From Piscicola geometra (Eukaryota > Annelida > Clitellata > Hirudinida > Piscicolidae): 64,000 bases of DNA. Shown here in pieces: positions 10,879 through 21,963 of this stretch. Position numbers and translations under genes: made by a program. Numbering within the stretch: position 1 is the stretch's first letter; every line of letters starts with the position of its first letter. The notes under the pieces are model-generated. The model was not told where the DNA came from and ran no database searches. It saw nothing but the letters and a program-made list of their open reading frames with translations. The stretch covers positions 7,782,361 through 7,846,360 of the forward strand of contig OX030960.1 in the NCBI GenBank assembly GCA_943735955.1. Direction: 5' to 3'.

Positions 10879-12121
10879 TCAAGTTAATCCAGTATCTAAC
10901 TGGTATATATAGTTTTTGGTCCCATAGATATCAAGAATGTGTACAAAATAGTCGTAAACATACATCACTTCCGGTTCAACATAGTGGAAAGATATTGTGT
11001 GGTTGCTGCAGCAGTTTTCACCCTGTTGTGAGTATCGAATTGAGTGTACGATTGCATTTAGTTAGTTAGCCAAAAGACATAAAAAATATATATATATGCC
11101 TATTTCTAATGCACCAAAACATGCAACAGAGGCACCACTCACATGACTTAATTCGTGAAACAAATAAAATAAATGAATGAGTAAGATCAACTAACTTAGA
11201 TGGAATACAATAATTACTGACCACTTGAAGGGGGTAGTAGCAGTAGCTGTAGATCCAATTGTCAGGCTCGAGCGCCTCTTTGTTCAGAAGCAGATCTACA
11301 GTGAAGGGATGAAATGTCTCGAGGAACCTCTCGTCTCGACTATCACCCGCGGTCACCCCAGTGTAGCTGAGACACTCACCCAGGTTGATGTCCTCTGGCC
11401 CGAGCATGCCCAGATTGCACATCTCAGAGAACAAGGCCTTCAAGCCTTTTTCGATGAAGAGTTTAAGCGCCCTTCGACTAAGCACATAGCCAGCCCCTCC
11501 ACTCATGTAGCCTTGCTCGACGTACATCTTGAAGCGTCTGCCAAAGTAGATTGGCGAATCAGCATTGTGTTTGTCTAGGAGGTGGCGCAGATTTTCAACT
11601 ACTACGAATGTGTCATCGTCTGCCTTCAAAAACCAGTCAGCTTTATGGCGGTAGTGCTTGTAGACGTAGTAAGAAGCGGCCTTAGTTTTCGCCCACAATG
11701 TTTCGTATCCTTCAATAACCGGCAAGCCAATTACTGGCAAAGTGCTCTCACTTTTCGAACTCATGAACAGCAAGTAATCACACCGACTGCCCCATGTAGC
11801 TTTTATGTGTTTTGCCTTGGTCTCAAAATTTGCTGGATACGTCATTACCCAGCATAAGATCTTTGATCTATTCAGTTTTTTATTATTCTCTTCGGCTAAT
11901 ATTGAATCGACATTTTGAATTCGACTGTCATATAAGAAGGGCAGAACCACAGAAGGACTGTCATAGAAGTAACTAGGTACGATGAGAGAAAGCAAATAGA
12001 CAAACAAATAACCACCTATGAAAGATGTTACCATGTAGTTTTTATAAATTATTTGAAATATTAATTTTAAAAAGTTCATGTTAAGGATGTTAATGAACAG
12101 ATAACAGAAATACTTGAACAA
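10879..12121 (-). CDS. C1GALT1: Core 1 beta-1,3-galactosyltransferase (T-synthase), GT31
   Basis: Two exons: complement of 11222-12121 and 10879-11022, joined in phase 0 (347 residues from the first ATG). It adds galactose from UDP-Gal to GalNAc-Ser/Thr to form the core 1 O-glycan in the Golgi lumen. It is a type II membrane protein: short cytosolic tail, then a hydrophobic span around FIGGYLFVYLLSLIVP. The catalytic region has ILCWVMTYPANF, KHIKATWGSRC, LFMSS, DWFLKADDDTFV (the DDD metal site), PIYFGRRFK, YMSGGAGYVLS, the LGPED/LGECL acceptor region and GDSRDERFLETFHPF. The second exon supplies the conserved ENCCSNHTISFHYV end. In-frame ATGs at 12121, 12079 and 12034 all precede the membrane span, so the exact start is open. 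The intron holds a SINE fragment. Confidence 0.93.
11088..11160 (-). mobile_element. SINE fragment (3' part, tRNA head missing)
   Basis: Carries the TAATGC, GCAACAGAGGCACCACTCAC and TGACTTAATTCGTGAA segments seen in the two fuller copies at 26562 and 62583. It lies in the C1GALT1 intron in the sense of that gene. Confidence 0.6.
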
Positions 12122-12344
12122 ATGGGTTTAAACTTTAAACCCTGTATATCTAATAGCCAAACAATAGATTTTTAAACTAAAATTGTTAAAAATAAAAATA
12201 AAAAAATTCCAAAAAAATTAAATTCGAACCATATATTTAATACTTTTTAGTCTTTAGGTTGTACATATTTAGCGCAATTTATTTTCTTTTTACCCAGCAT
12301 ATAATTTTATTTAAATTTTGATTTTAGTTCTTGAAAGTCTCGAA
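12122..12344. promoter_or_regulatory. Divergent C1GALT1/GPSM2 upstream region
   Basis: 223 bp of AT-rich DNA between the outermost start codons of two opposite genes. It must carry both 5' ends. No motif can be assigned with confidence. Confidence 0.4.
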
Positions 12345-15300
12345 ATGAATTCCAAAAGTTTGGTAAGCTCATGAGAATTTTTCAATAAACTTTTTTCTTG
12401 TTCAAAATTAAACCATATTTTGTTAATTTTGTTCAAATTTAGGCTCTAAATTTTAGAGTCTAAAACTTATTCTGATAAATTTCACTTGAATAGTGTAAAA
12501 ATAAATGTTTTATAATGTAAAACAAACAATTTAATTAATTTTTTTTTCTACATTCTTATAAATATACTATTTTATATATAAACAACTATTAGCAATACAT
12601 TTCATCAAAATTAAATAATTTATTTAAATAATCAATAATTAAAAACAGAAATGTGATGGAAGTTGTGTAGAAATGGCATTGGAAGGAGAAAGACTTTGCA
12701 AAGCAGGCGAGTTCGAGTCAGGCGTGAGGTACCTGGAGACTGCTCTCAGAATGGGAACAAAGGACGTCAAAACTCTCGGCACCATCTACAACGACCTTGG
12801 CAATGCCTACTTAATGCTCAAGGACTACACCAAGTCACTCGAGTACCACAAACAAAATTTGACCCTTTCAAGGTTTGTTCTTAGAAATGTATATTTACAA
12901 GCATAATCTAAATAATTTCTTTTAAATTCACTGGCCAACTGCATACAAAAATACTACCAGCTTTTTTTACTTCAATCACTCTTCATCCATCTTTCTATCC
13001 TTTTCACCATTCGCTATCTATCCTAATATTCACCTTCAATTCATTTCTCTGTCTATCCTTCCATTACTCTCTTTTTCCATCTTTCTATCCACCTCCCATC
13101 CATCCTTCCACCCACCATCCCCATCAGGAGCATGGGTGATCGGATGGAAGAGGCGACGGCTAGTGGCAACGTGGGCATCGTTCTTAAACTCGTTGGCGAG
13201 TACGACGAGGCTTTCTCTTGTTGTCAGAGACAACTCGACATCTCCAGAGAGCACGACGATAAGGTGGAAGTCAATGGTGATTGTAGTCTATTGATAGCGC
13301 ATATGATGATGTAAATTAATTGAAAGCACATATGCTCCTCTGACACCACCAGTTACAACTGCTACAACAGCTACTACTACAGTCCCAACCATCTCCAACA
13401 AACCACAAACAACCAACCAAAACAAAAAACAAACAAACAAACAACAATAACCTCAACCACAACAAATCACAACAACACAACCAACAAAAACCATCACAAA
13501 CAACAACCACCCCACAAACCAACAATCCCACTACAACCAAAAAAGTTCACCACAAACAATTATCTCTCCCCAACCCCCACCACCAACCACAACCAACCAC
13601 CACCAAACACAACCAACCACAACCACCACCAACCACAACCGACCACCACCAACCACAACCAACCACCACCACAACCAACCAACCACCACCAACCACAACC
13701 AACCACCACCAACCAACCACCACCAACCACAACAAACACAACCACCACCACCAACCACAACCATCCACCACCAACCACCACCAACCACAACCAACCACCA
13801 CCAACCACAACAGGCGTCTGAGGCGATGGCACTCTACAACCTGGGCAGCATCTTCCACAGCAAGAGCAAGCAACAAGCCATCCTGCACTCGATGGAGCCT
13901 GGCTCCTACTCGTCGCAGTGTCGAGAATTTCTCGAGACCGCCATCTCCTACTATGAGTGGGTGCCTATGAGTGCTTGTTTGTTTGCTTGTTTGTTTGTTC
14001 GTTTGTTTTTGGGGTGGAGGTGGGTTTTGTGTGTCGGTGGGTAGGTGGGTAGATGGGTGGGTGGGTGAGTGAGTGGATGGGTGGGTAGGTGGGTGGGTGT
14101 GATTGGTTGAGTAGGTAGGTAGGTAGATCATACAAGCATTTATTTGCTTCGATTTCTAAATTTATTTGCTTGCAAATAAACGAATTGTTGTTTTATGTGT
14201 GTGGTTGGAAGATTGTGTGAGTGTTTGTGTGTGTGTTGCTTTGATTGAGTTTATATGCTTGGTTGATTCACCTTCAACAAAGCCTTTCCTATCATCTCAA
14301 AAAAGTTCTAACATTTTATTTCGTGTTAGATTCTATTACAACTAACAAAGCATACCCACCTAACCAACCATCATATCCCAACAAACCACCACTAACCAAA
14401 ACCCCTCCACCCACCAAAAACCACCACTCACCCAGTCACCACCACAAAGCAACCACCACCACCCACCACAAAGCAACCACCACCGACCACCAGGGCGAAC
14501 CTCTTACTAGTGAGGCAGTTGGACGACAAGGCTTCAGTGGCGAGGACTTGCGGCAACCTCGGCAACACGCACTACCTCCTCGGCAACTTCAAGAAGGCCA
14601 TTGCTCTGCACGAAGAAGTTGCAATTGCTTAGTTTTAATATTAATTATATTTATCTTTGTAGTGAATAATTTTATTCGTTAATAAATTCGGAAATATAAT
14701 ATTTTTAGTAATTCTAGTTTGAAAACCGTTTTAAAAACATTTAATAAAATGTATATATTGTGAAACGGAACACTTTCCAGCACCACCACCACCTCCATCA
14801 CTACCCATTTATGCTACCACTACCACTACCACAACCACCCACCACAACCACCCACCACTACCACCCATCACTACCACTCACCACCACGACCACCTCCCCA
14901 CCACAACCACAACCCCCCCCCCACCCCCACCCCCTCCCCACAGCGTCTGAAGCTGGCGGAGATGTTCAGGGACATGCCAGGTCAGAGGAGGGCCTACATC
15001 AACCTCGCCAACGCCCATATGTTCCTCGGCCAGTTCAGAGAAGCCGTCCGAATCTATAAGTGGGTGCTACTGCAACTAGTACTGCTGTGCCTGCCGCTGC
15101 TAGTAGTAGTAATTATAGTAATAATATAATAATAATTATAATAACAAGAATAACAACAATAATAAAAAGAATTACAATAATAATAAAAAGAATTACAATA
15201 ATAATAATAATTATAATAATAATAAAAGAATAATAATAAAACTACTACTACTACCGCTACCACCATCTCTACCACCACCACCACCACGACCCACTAGGAA

Positions 15301-16075
15301 GGCGATAGAACTGGCAATCCTGATGAAGGACCTGACGTTGGAGGCGCAGGCCTGCTTCAGCCTCGGCAACACGTACACCATCCTCAGCGACTACCCGGCC
15401 GCCATCCACAGCCACCAGCGACACCTGGCGATCGCGCAAAAACTTCGCGACCGCGTGGGAGAGTGCAAGGCTTGTTGGAGCCTCACGAATTGCTACTCCA
15501 AGACCCGCAATGCCGCCAAAGCGCTCGATTTCGCGCGTCGGCACTTGTCGATCTGCAAGGAGGTGCGTGAGGGTTGGATTGTTCTCGTGGGGGGAAGGGG
15601 AGGGGGGGGGAGGGGGGTTTATTTGTTGGAGAGGGTGAATAAAAAGCTGGAAATAAATTAGAGTGATTGCTTAAATGGGAAAGTACGTTAAAATTTAAAA
15701 ACATGGAAAAAAAAAATTTTGTTTAAAAAATACTACTACCACTAAAAATAATGCTTTAACTAATACCACCCCTACCACCATTACTACCACCACCACTACT
15801 ACCATAGTCACTACCACTACTACTATCACCACCACTACCACTACTACTACCACCACCATCACAACCACCACCACCACCAAAACCACCACCACTACTACTA
15901 TCACCACCACCACCACTACCACCACCACCACTACTACTATCACCACCACCACCTCGCCAGCTGGAGGATGAGAAGGGTTATGAGATGGCGCAGATGAACC
16001 TGCTGGAACTGAAGGTGTTGGCAAACTCCTGGGAGGAGGATTCGAGCTTCAAGCGAACCAACAGGTCCTCGAGGG

Positions 16076-16110
<35 letters not shown>

Positions 16111-16209
16111 GTATGTGTGTGTGTGTGTGTGTGTTCGTGTGGGTGGGTGGGTGTGTTTGTGTGTGTGTGTGTGTGTTTGTGTGTGGGTGTTTGTATGTGT
16201 GTGTGTGTT

Positions 16210-16252
<43 letters not shown>

Positions 16253-16329
16253 TTGTGTTTATGTGTGTGTTTGTATGTGTGTGTGTGTTTGTATGTGTGT
16301 GTGTGTTTGTATGTGTGTGTGTGTTTGTA

Positions 16330-16363
<34 letters not shown>

Positions 16364-16399
16364 TGTGTGTGGGTGTTTGTATGTGTGTGTGTGTTTGTA

Positions 16400-16448
<49 letters not shown>

Positions 16449-16525
16449 TTGTGTTTATGTGTGTGTTTGTATGTGTGTGTGTGTTTGTATGTGTGTGTGT
16501 GTTTGTATGTGTGTGTGTGTTTGTA

Positions 16526-16622
<97 letters not shown>

Positions 16623-19145
16623 ATGTGTGTGTGTGTGGTTGTGTTTATGCGTGTGTTTGTATGTGTGATTGAAAATTGAATGAATTATTCTTCATCTAAT
16701 TGTCTTATTATGTATTTAATAAACTACCGTTTAGTTTTTCCATTTTATTATTTAATTTAAAAAAAATTATTTAACCCATTATCATTATGTCCATCCAATC
16801 AATTAATTAAACTTCAATTAAATTAACCTTTTTTTATTTATAATCTTTTCACGCATTGAAATTGCCACAGCTGCAAAGAGAAGGGCGAGGTGGAGAAGGT
16901 GGATGACGACGTATCGTGCGGTTCCAGGACTAAAAGTATGGAAAACCTTCTCACCCCTGACAAGTCAACGGTGGGTGGGTCGAGGGTTGATTGGGAAGGA
17001 TCGGGGGGAGGGGGTTTACAATGAAGTGGCATAAAATCTATAATTACATTGTAATAATTCATTAAATCTATGATTACATCGTAATAATTCATTAAATCTA
17101 TGATTACATCGTAATAATTCATTAAATCTATGATTACATCGTAATAATTCATTAAATCTATGATTACATCGTAATAATTCATTAAATCTATGATCACTTT
17201 AAAACCAATAATTGATTGTTATCATTCGAATCTTCCCGTTATTAAATCTATGATTATTTGAATAATTGTTTGCTAATTTACGTATGAATATTCATGGATT
17301 TCCAGTCGAGATTTCAGTTCAAGGCGCCTGACATCACCCTCTGGAAGAGACAGACGAAGGCAGGCAAGCAGGGGCACAACAGCAAAGACAACAAGGCGGT
17401 CAAGGTGCTCATCCGTCAAGCTGTGTCCAGACTTTAGGATTTAACATGATTTAATTTAATTTAATTTAATATAATTAACATTTAATTGTGTATTTAATTA
17501 TAAAACCACACCATTTCAACATCACCATCCAATCCCCATACTCCTACCGACACTACCATCACCCCAACCACCCTTCTCCAACCCTCACCACCACTGCAAC
17601 CTCCCCACCACACCAACCCTTCAACCCCAACCACCACACAAAAACACAACCACCCCTTAAACCCTCCCCACCACACCAACCATCCAACCCCAACCACCAC
17701 ACTAACACAACAACCACCTCCCAAACCCTTCTCCACCAACCCTCCAACCCCAACCACCACACCAACCCTCCAACCCCAACCACCACACTAACACAACAAC
17801 CACCCCCCAAACCCTCCCAACCACACCAACCCTCCCCACCACACCAACCCTCCAACCACACAGAAGCAGTCTTCCAGCAACTCTGAAGAGGGCGCCTTCA
17901 TCGAGCTCCTCTCCAAGTACCAGAGTCGCCGCATCGACGATCAGCGCTGCTCGAGCAACGTTCTAGGCCGCTCGTTCGGGATCGCCCCTTTCGCCACCCT
18001 GGACGACGATGACGATAAGGAGAATCGAGGTTCGAGTGGTGGTGATGGCGGGGTGTGTTTGTTTTTGATATTAATATTGGATTGTGTTGAATTGTATTGT
18101 TATTTATTTTATTGTATGCTAATAATTTATGGAAGCTTCATTGTCAATTTTGATGTTTAAATATTATAATACCACTATGACTACCGACTGCAACCACACC
18201 ACTACCACAACTACCACAACCACCACGACAACATCAACCACCACGACATCATCAACCACCACAACAGCTGCTGCAGCGTGTGACGTAGTGGCTGGCAGCA
18301 GCAGCAGCAGCAGGGATGAGGAAGACGACTTCCTTGACTTGTTGCTTGGCATGCAGAGCAGTCGCATGGACGACCAGAGAAGCCAGCCACCCTTGCTACT
18401 CAACGGAGGTCCCAGCAGCTACCACCACGCCAGACCGCCAGTGCCGACGGCGTCACCCAGCCACTCTGCAGCTGACGCTGATGAACAGTTCTATGAGATG
18501 CTCATCAAGTGCCAGGTGGGTGTGGTCGTGATGGTGGTCTCGATGGTGGTTAGTGTGGTGGTGGTCGTGATGGTGGTTGGTGTGGTGGTCGTGGTGGTGG
18601 TTAGTGTGGTGGGGGTCGTGATGACGGTTGTTGTGGTGGTGGTCTCGATGGTGGTTAGTGTGGTGGTGGTCGTGATGGTGGTTGGTGTGGTGGTGGTCGT
18701 GATGGTGGTTGGTGTGGTTACGTAGATGCATGCGTGCGTGTGCTAGATGATTGGGAAGTTTCGGCGTGCCGTGGGAAAAGTGACTTCTGACCTCTGATCT
18801 GTGCCCGCTCGATCATGATGATGATAATGGTGATGATGTTGGCGATGATGATGCAGATGGTGGTGATGATAATGATGAATTGTAATCCTCTCCTCATCTC
18901 CTCGCACACAGGGAGCTCGTCTGGACAGCCAACGCAGCGATCTGCCAACCTCTCTGGCAGGGGACCTCCGCTCTCCCACAGTGCCTGACGAGGACTTCCT
19001 AAGTCTCATCCACCGCTACCAGAGGAACCGCATCGATGAACAGAGGAGTTTCTTGCCGAATGCCTCCTTCTCCTCATCCTCCTCCACCCGCCAACTCCCC
19101 ACCCGGACCAACCTCGTCTCGCCACCTGATCTCTTGAACCACTGA
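12345..19145 (+). CDS. GPSM2: LGN/Pins, G-protein signaling modulator
   Basis: Thirteen exons: 12345-12362, 12649-12872, 13128-13263, 13814-13956, 14494-14617, 14944-15059, 15298-15562, 15961-16064, 16871-16970, 17306-17404, 17864-18029, 18268-18515, 18912-19145. All phases agree, giving 658 residues (human LGN about 680). LGN links cortical Galpha-GDP to NuMA and dynein and so sets spindle orientation; it also binds Inscuteable. Residues up to about 375 are TPR repeats (ALEGERLCKAGEFESG, YNDLGNAYLMLKDY, YNLGSIFHSKSK, CGNLGNTHYLLGNF, YINLANAHMFLGQF, CFSLGNTYTILSDY). A linker contains the conserved RTKSMENLLTPDK. Four GoLoco motifs follow (FIELLSKYQSRRIDDQR; FLDLLLGMQSSRMDDQR; FYEMLIKCQ-GARLDSQR, split by an intron; FLSLIHRYQRNRIDEQR), each with the Galpha-contacting Arg. 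The 18-nt first exon is inferred from phase and a GTAAGC donor. Confidence 0.95.
13558..13812 (+). repeat. ACC/ACA-rich minisatellite
   Basis: Degenerate ACCACCAACCACAACC units running to the acceptor of the GPSM2 exon at 13814. Frame-open on the minus strand as Val/Gly/Trp-rich shadows. Confidence 0.85.
13957..14493 (+). repeat. Intron with complementary G/T-rich and C/A-rich ends
   Basis: The donor half contains (GGGT)n with TAGGTGGGTA at 14042-14051. The acceptor half has CCACC-rich sequence with the exact reverse complement TACCCACCTA at 14353-14362. An example of the intron pattern described in the findings. Confidence 0.75.
15104..15245 (+). repeat. AAT/ATA-rich microsatellite
   Basis: Imperfect AATAATA repeats in the GPSM2 intron 15060-15297. 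Confidence 0.7.
15730..15957 (+). repeat. ACC/ACT trinucleotide array
   Basis: Degenerate ACTACCACC array ending at the acceptor of the GPSM2 exon at 15961. Confidence 0.85.
16075..16668 (+). repeat. (GT)n array with ~190-bp higher-order period
   Basis: GT dinucleotides with TTTGTATG interruptions. The landmark GTGGTTGTGTTTATG recurs at about 16249, 16445 and 16636, so a block of roughly 190-195 bp is repeated. It starts 10 bp after the GPSM2 donor at 16065. Confidence 0.9.
17037..17192 (+). repeat. 30-bp tandem repeat
   Basis: Five copies of AAATCTATGATTACATCGTA plus ATAATTCATT in a GPSM2 intron; the first copy has two differences. AT-rich, unlike the neighbouring C/A-rich satellites. Confidence 0.9.
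17575..17862 (+). repeat. C/A-rich minisatellite
   Basis: Degenerate units of CACCAACCCTCCAACCCCAA up to the acceptor of the first GoLoco exon at 17864. Confidence 0.8.
18516..18719 (+). repeat. GTGGTGGTCGTGATGGTG minisatellite
   Basis: G/T-rich degenerate 18-21-bp units that start at the donor inside the third GoLoco motif (intron 18516-18911). Confidence 0.85.
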
Positions 19146-19187
19146 TTCGCTGAAGCTACTGGCATATCATCATCGTCATCATCGTCG

Positions 19188-19236
<49 letters not shown>

Positions 19237-20905
19237 CATCATATTTAACACACTAGAGTATTAGCAAGCACTCGCCGAATCTTGCATGCATCAGCGTCAC
19301 TTACCATGGCAGTATGGGCGACAGGCAGCAGCAGTCGTTTTGTCGTCAACGTCGTCGTCGTCGTCGCATCCGAAAGACTTTGTTACTCACGCTCTTCTTC
19401 TTTCTTTCAAACCTCGACCAAATTGATGTCCCCATGTTTTCGGACACTCTATTTATTTTTCTCACTTGCCGTAAAAATCGACAATTTTACTTACTTTTTC
19501 TCACAATTTCCGAGAATCTCGATGATAGAGTATTATTTTAAAATGCTAAAACTAGAAATTGAAATTAATTAAAGACATTAGCCATTTTTTATTACTTAAT
19601 GTACCGCACTATAATACATTTTAAATTAATTTTTATGAATATATTTTTTCAAAAAATCTAGTTTATCCGGATAAATTATGTCCAATAGTGTAGGATCAGG
19701 CGCCTAAACCCAGGCATGGCGAGGAAAGGAGATGTAGTGGGATGGAATGATTGGCTCTTTGGCAGACTTTTGAAATTAAAATGACTTGTCTTTCACGCAT
19801 GGCACGGAGAATCATTGTTCATGTGCTATCCCGGATAGTCCATCAGGGTGTATGGAGAAAGTGTCGAGCCATCTTTTTGCCCTTTGATCACGTGCATCAG
19901 GAACTGCGCAACACCAGCTTTACATTTTAGAATGATTCAGAGTTGTTGGAGTTCAGTCCAACTGATTCATAACATTTCGGACATAATTCGTCTGGACTAA
20001 TGATTTTTTAAAAAATTTTAATCATAAAAATTATTGTGTTTAAAATTTAAAGACTCAATGTCTTCGATATTTTTTATTAAGAAAGTTTCAACATTTTTAT
20101 TAGTAATTTAAAATATTGGGATTTTAGAACATTTGAAAAAACAAAAAAAAGCTTAAAGACTTGTATCGTACGGTATTGACTTAATCATATATTATAGCTT
20201 ATATATATTGTATAAGTGTTCTATTGTATTTAAATTCGAATTATTTGGTGAAGATTCGAGATCTCACATAAGAATTATCGTCTTTTACGGCTTTATACAC
20301 TTGTGTTCAAATAAACGGACCATTTAAATGGAGAACCACAAATTTGAGGGTAAAAGAAATAACACCTTTGCAACGCTTAAATATAGGACAAAGGAATAAA
20401 ATAAACTAGAAGATGAAAAAGTTAGTTAACTATAAAATAGAGTAACTGAATGCAACCGCGCTGTGACCAACGCCTAAAAGTGAATTTGCAAATGACATCT
20501 CGTAATCCAACACACATTGCATCTTTCAACACCAACAGCCAAAACTTCACCATGCTACACCCCCTTCACCCCTCTTTCATTATTCATCCATGGTACCATT
20601 ATACACTCTCTTCTACCCCTCTTTCATCACTCACCCATGTTAACATGCCACCCCCTGCCTTCACCTCTATTGAACCAATCACTCGATTATTCGTGTACCT
20701 AGCTACCTCCCTCGTCGCCACTCACTCACTCACTCACTCACTCGCCCCCACTCATTCACTCACTCACTCCCTCGCCCCCACTCCTTCACTCACTCACTCC
20801 TTCACTCACTCCTTTACTCACTCACTCACTCCTTCACTCACTCACTCACTCACTCACTCACTCACTCACTCACTCACTCACTCACTCACTCACTCATGCA
20901 TGCAC
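19146..20905. other. Tail-to-tail region of GPSM2 and DNAI1
   Basis: Holds the GPSM2 3' UTR with an ATC-rich microsatellite at 19165-19234, then about 1.4 kb of AT-rich DNA. A less AT-rich island at 19680-20000 has no intact frame that I recognise and could be an old element. A (CACT)n array follows at 20720-20893, directly downstream of the DNAI1 stop. Confidence 0.5.
20720..20893 (+). repeat. (CACT)n array
   Basis: About 40 CACT units with short CCCCCACT interruptions, 13 bp beyond the DNAI1 stop codon, so probably in its 3' UTR. Confidence 0.9.
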
Positions 20906-21930
20906 CTATCCAATCGCCTTGGCTCCGATACGGGACATGGAAATGATGTTTTCCAGGTACCTGAACTCCAGGTCTCTGAGCCACTTCTCCTTCTCTTCAC
21001 TCGACATGTTCTGCGTGTCGTTTGCGAACGCCTTCTTGTCCTGCATTGGTTGGGTGGTTGGCTGGATGGATGGCTGGTTGGGTGGGGGGATGGTTGCATT
21101 GGTTGGGTGGCTGGATAGCTGGTTGGGTGGCTGGATGGTTGGCTGGGTGGTTGGATGGCTGGTTGGGTGGCTGGTTGGGTGAATGGATGGTTGGTTGGCT
21201 GGGTGGTTGGATGGCTGGTTGGGTGAATGGCTGGTTGGGTGAATGGATGGTTGGGTAAATGGATGGTTGGGTGGATAGCTGGTTGGTTGGGTAGATGGAT
21301 GGTTGGTTGGCTGGATAGCTGGTTGGGTGGATGGTTGGTTGGTTGGGTGGATGGTTTGTTGGGTGGATGGGTGGATAGCTGGTTGAGTGGGTGGTTGGGT
21401 GAATGGTTGGTTGGATGAGATAACGTGGTGATGAATAAGATGGACTGATTCATTTTACAAAACAATAAAAAAAACTGAATTCGACTTTTTTGGGCAGGTT
21501 TCTGAGGTTGGGAGACAGTTTGTAGGTGGTCACTGCACCCCTGTATTGCAATGCAACATGTTTGAGTAACAACAACAACAAAAGTAACCGTCTTTACACA
21601 TCACCACTAACCAATATACCAAACAGCCATAATAAGACTACTACTACTACTACTACTACTAAAAATAATAATTGCCGTTTCTACATAGCCCCCATCGAAT
21701 CACCATCACACCACCACCATCATCCATCCGTCCCGATAGGCCACCAACTTGTCGTCTCCGATCAGGAGGATGGGGTACTTGGAGTTGAACGAGACAGACG
21801 TGAGAATGGTCCGCTTACGAGCCACCAAGTACTGGTCGCATAGAAAGTTCGTGCGGTCCCATTTCAAGTCGAAAACGAAAGCCTGTGTATGTGTATGTGT
21901 GTGTGTGTTTGTGTGTGTGTGTGGGTGTGT

Positions 21931-21963
<33 letters not shown>

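Noticed and set aside
15985..16679. Cys/Val-rich 200-residue open frames
   Set aside because: Translations of a GT microsatellite after a splice donor.
19680..20000. Less AT-rich island that might be a gene or transposon
   Set aside because: Several stops in each frame and no recognisable motif; left as unassigned.
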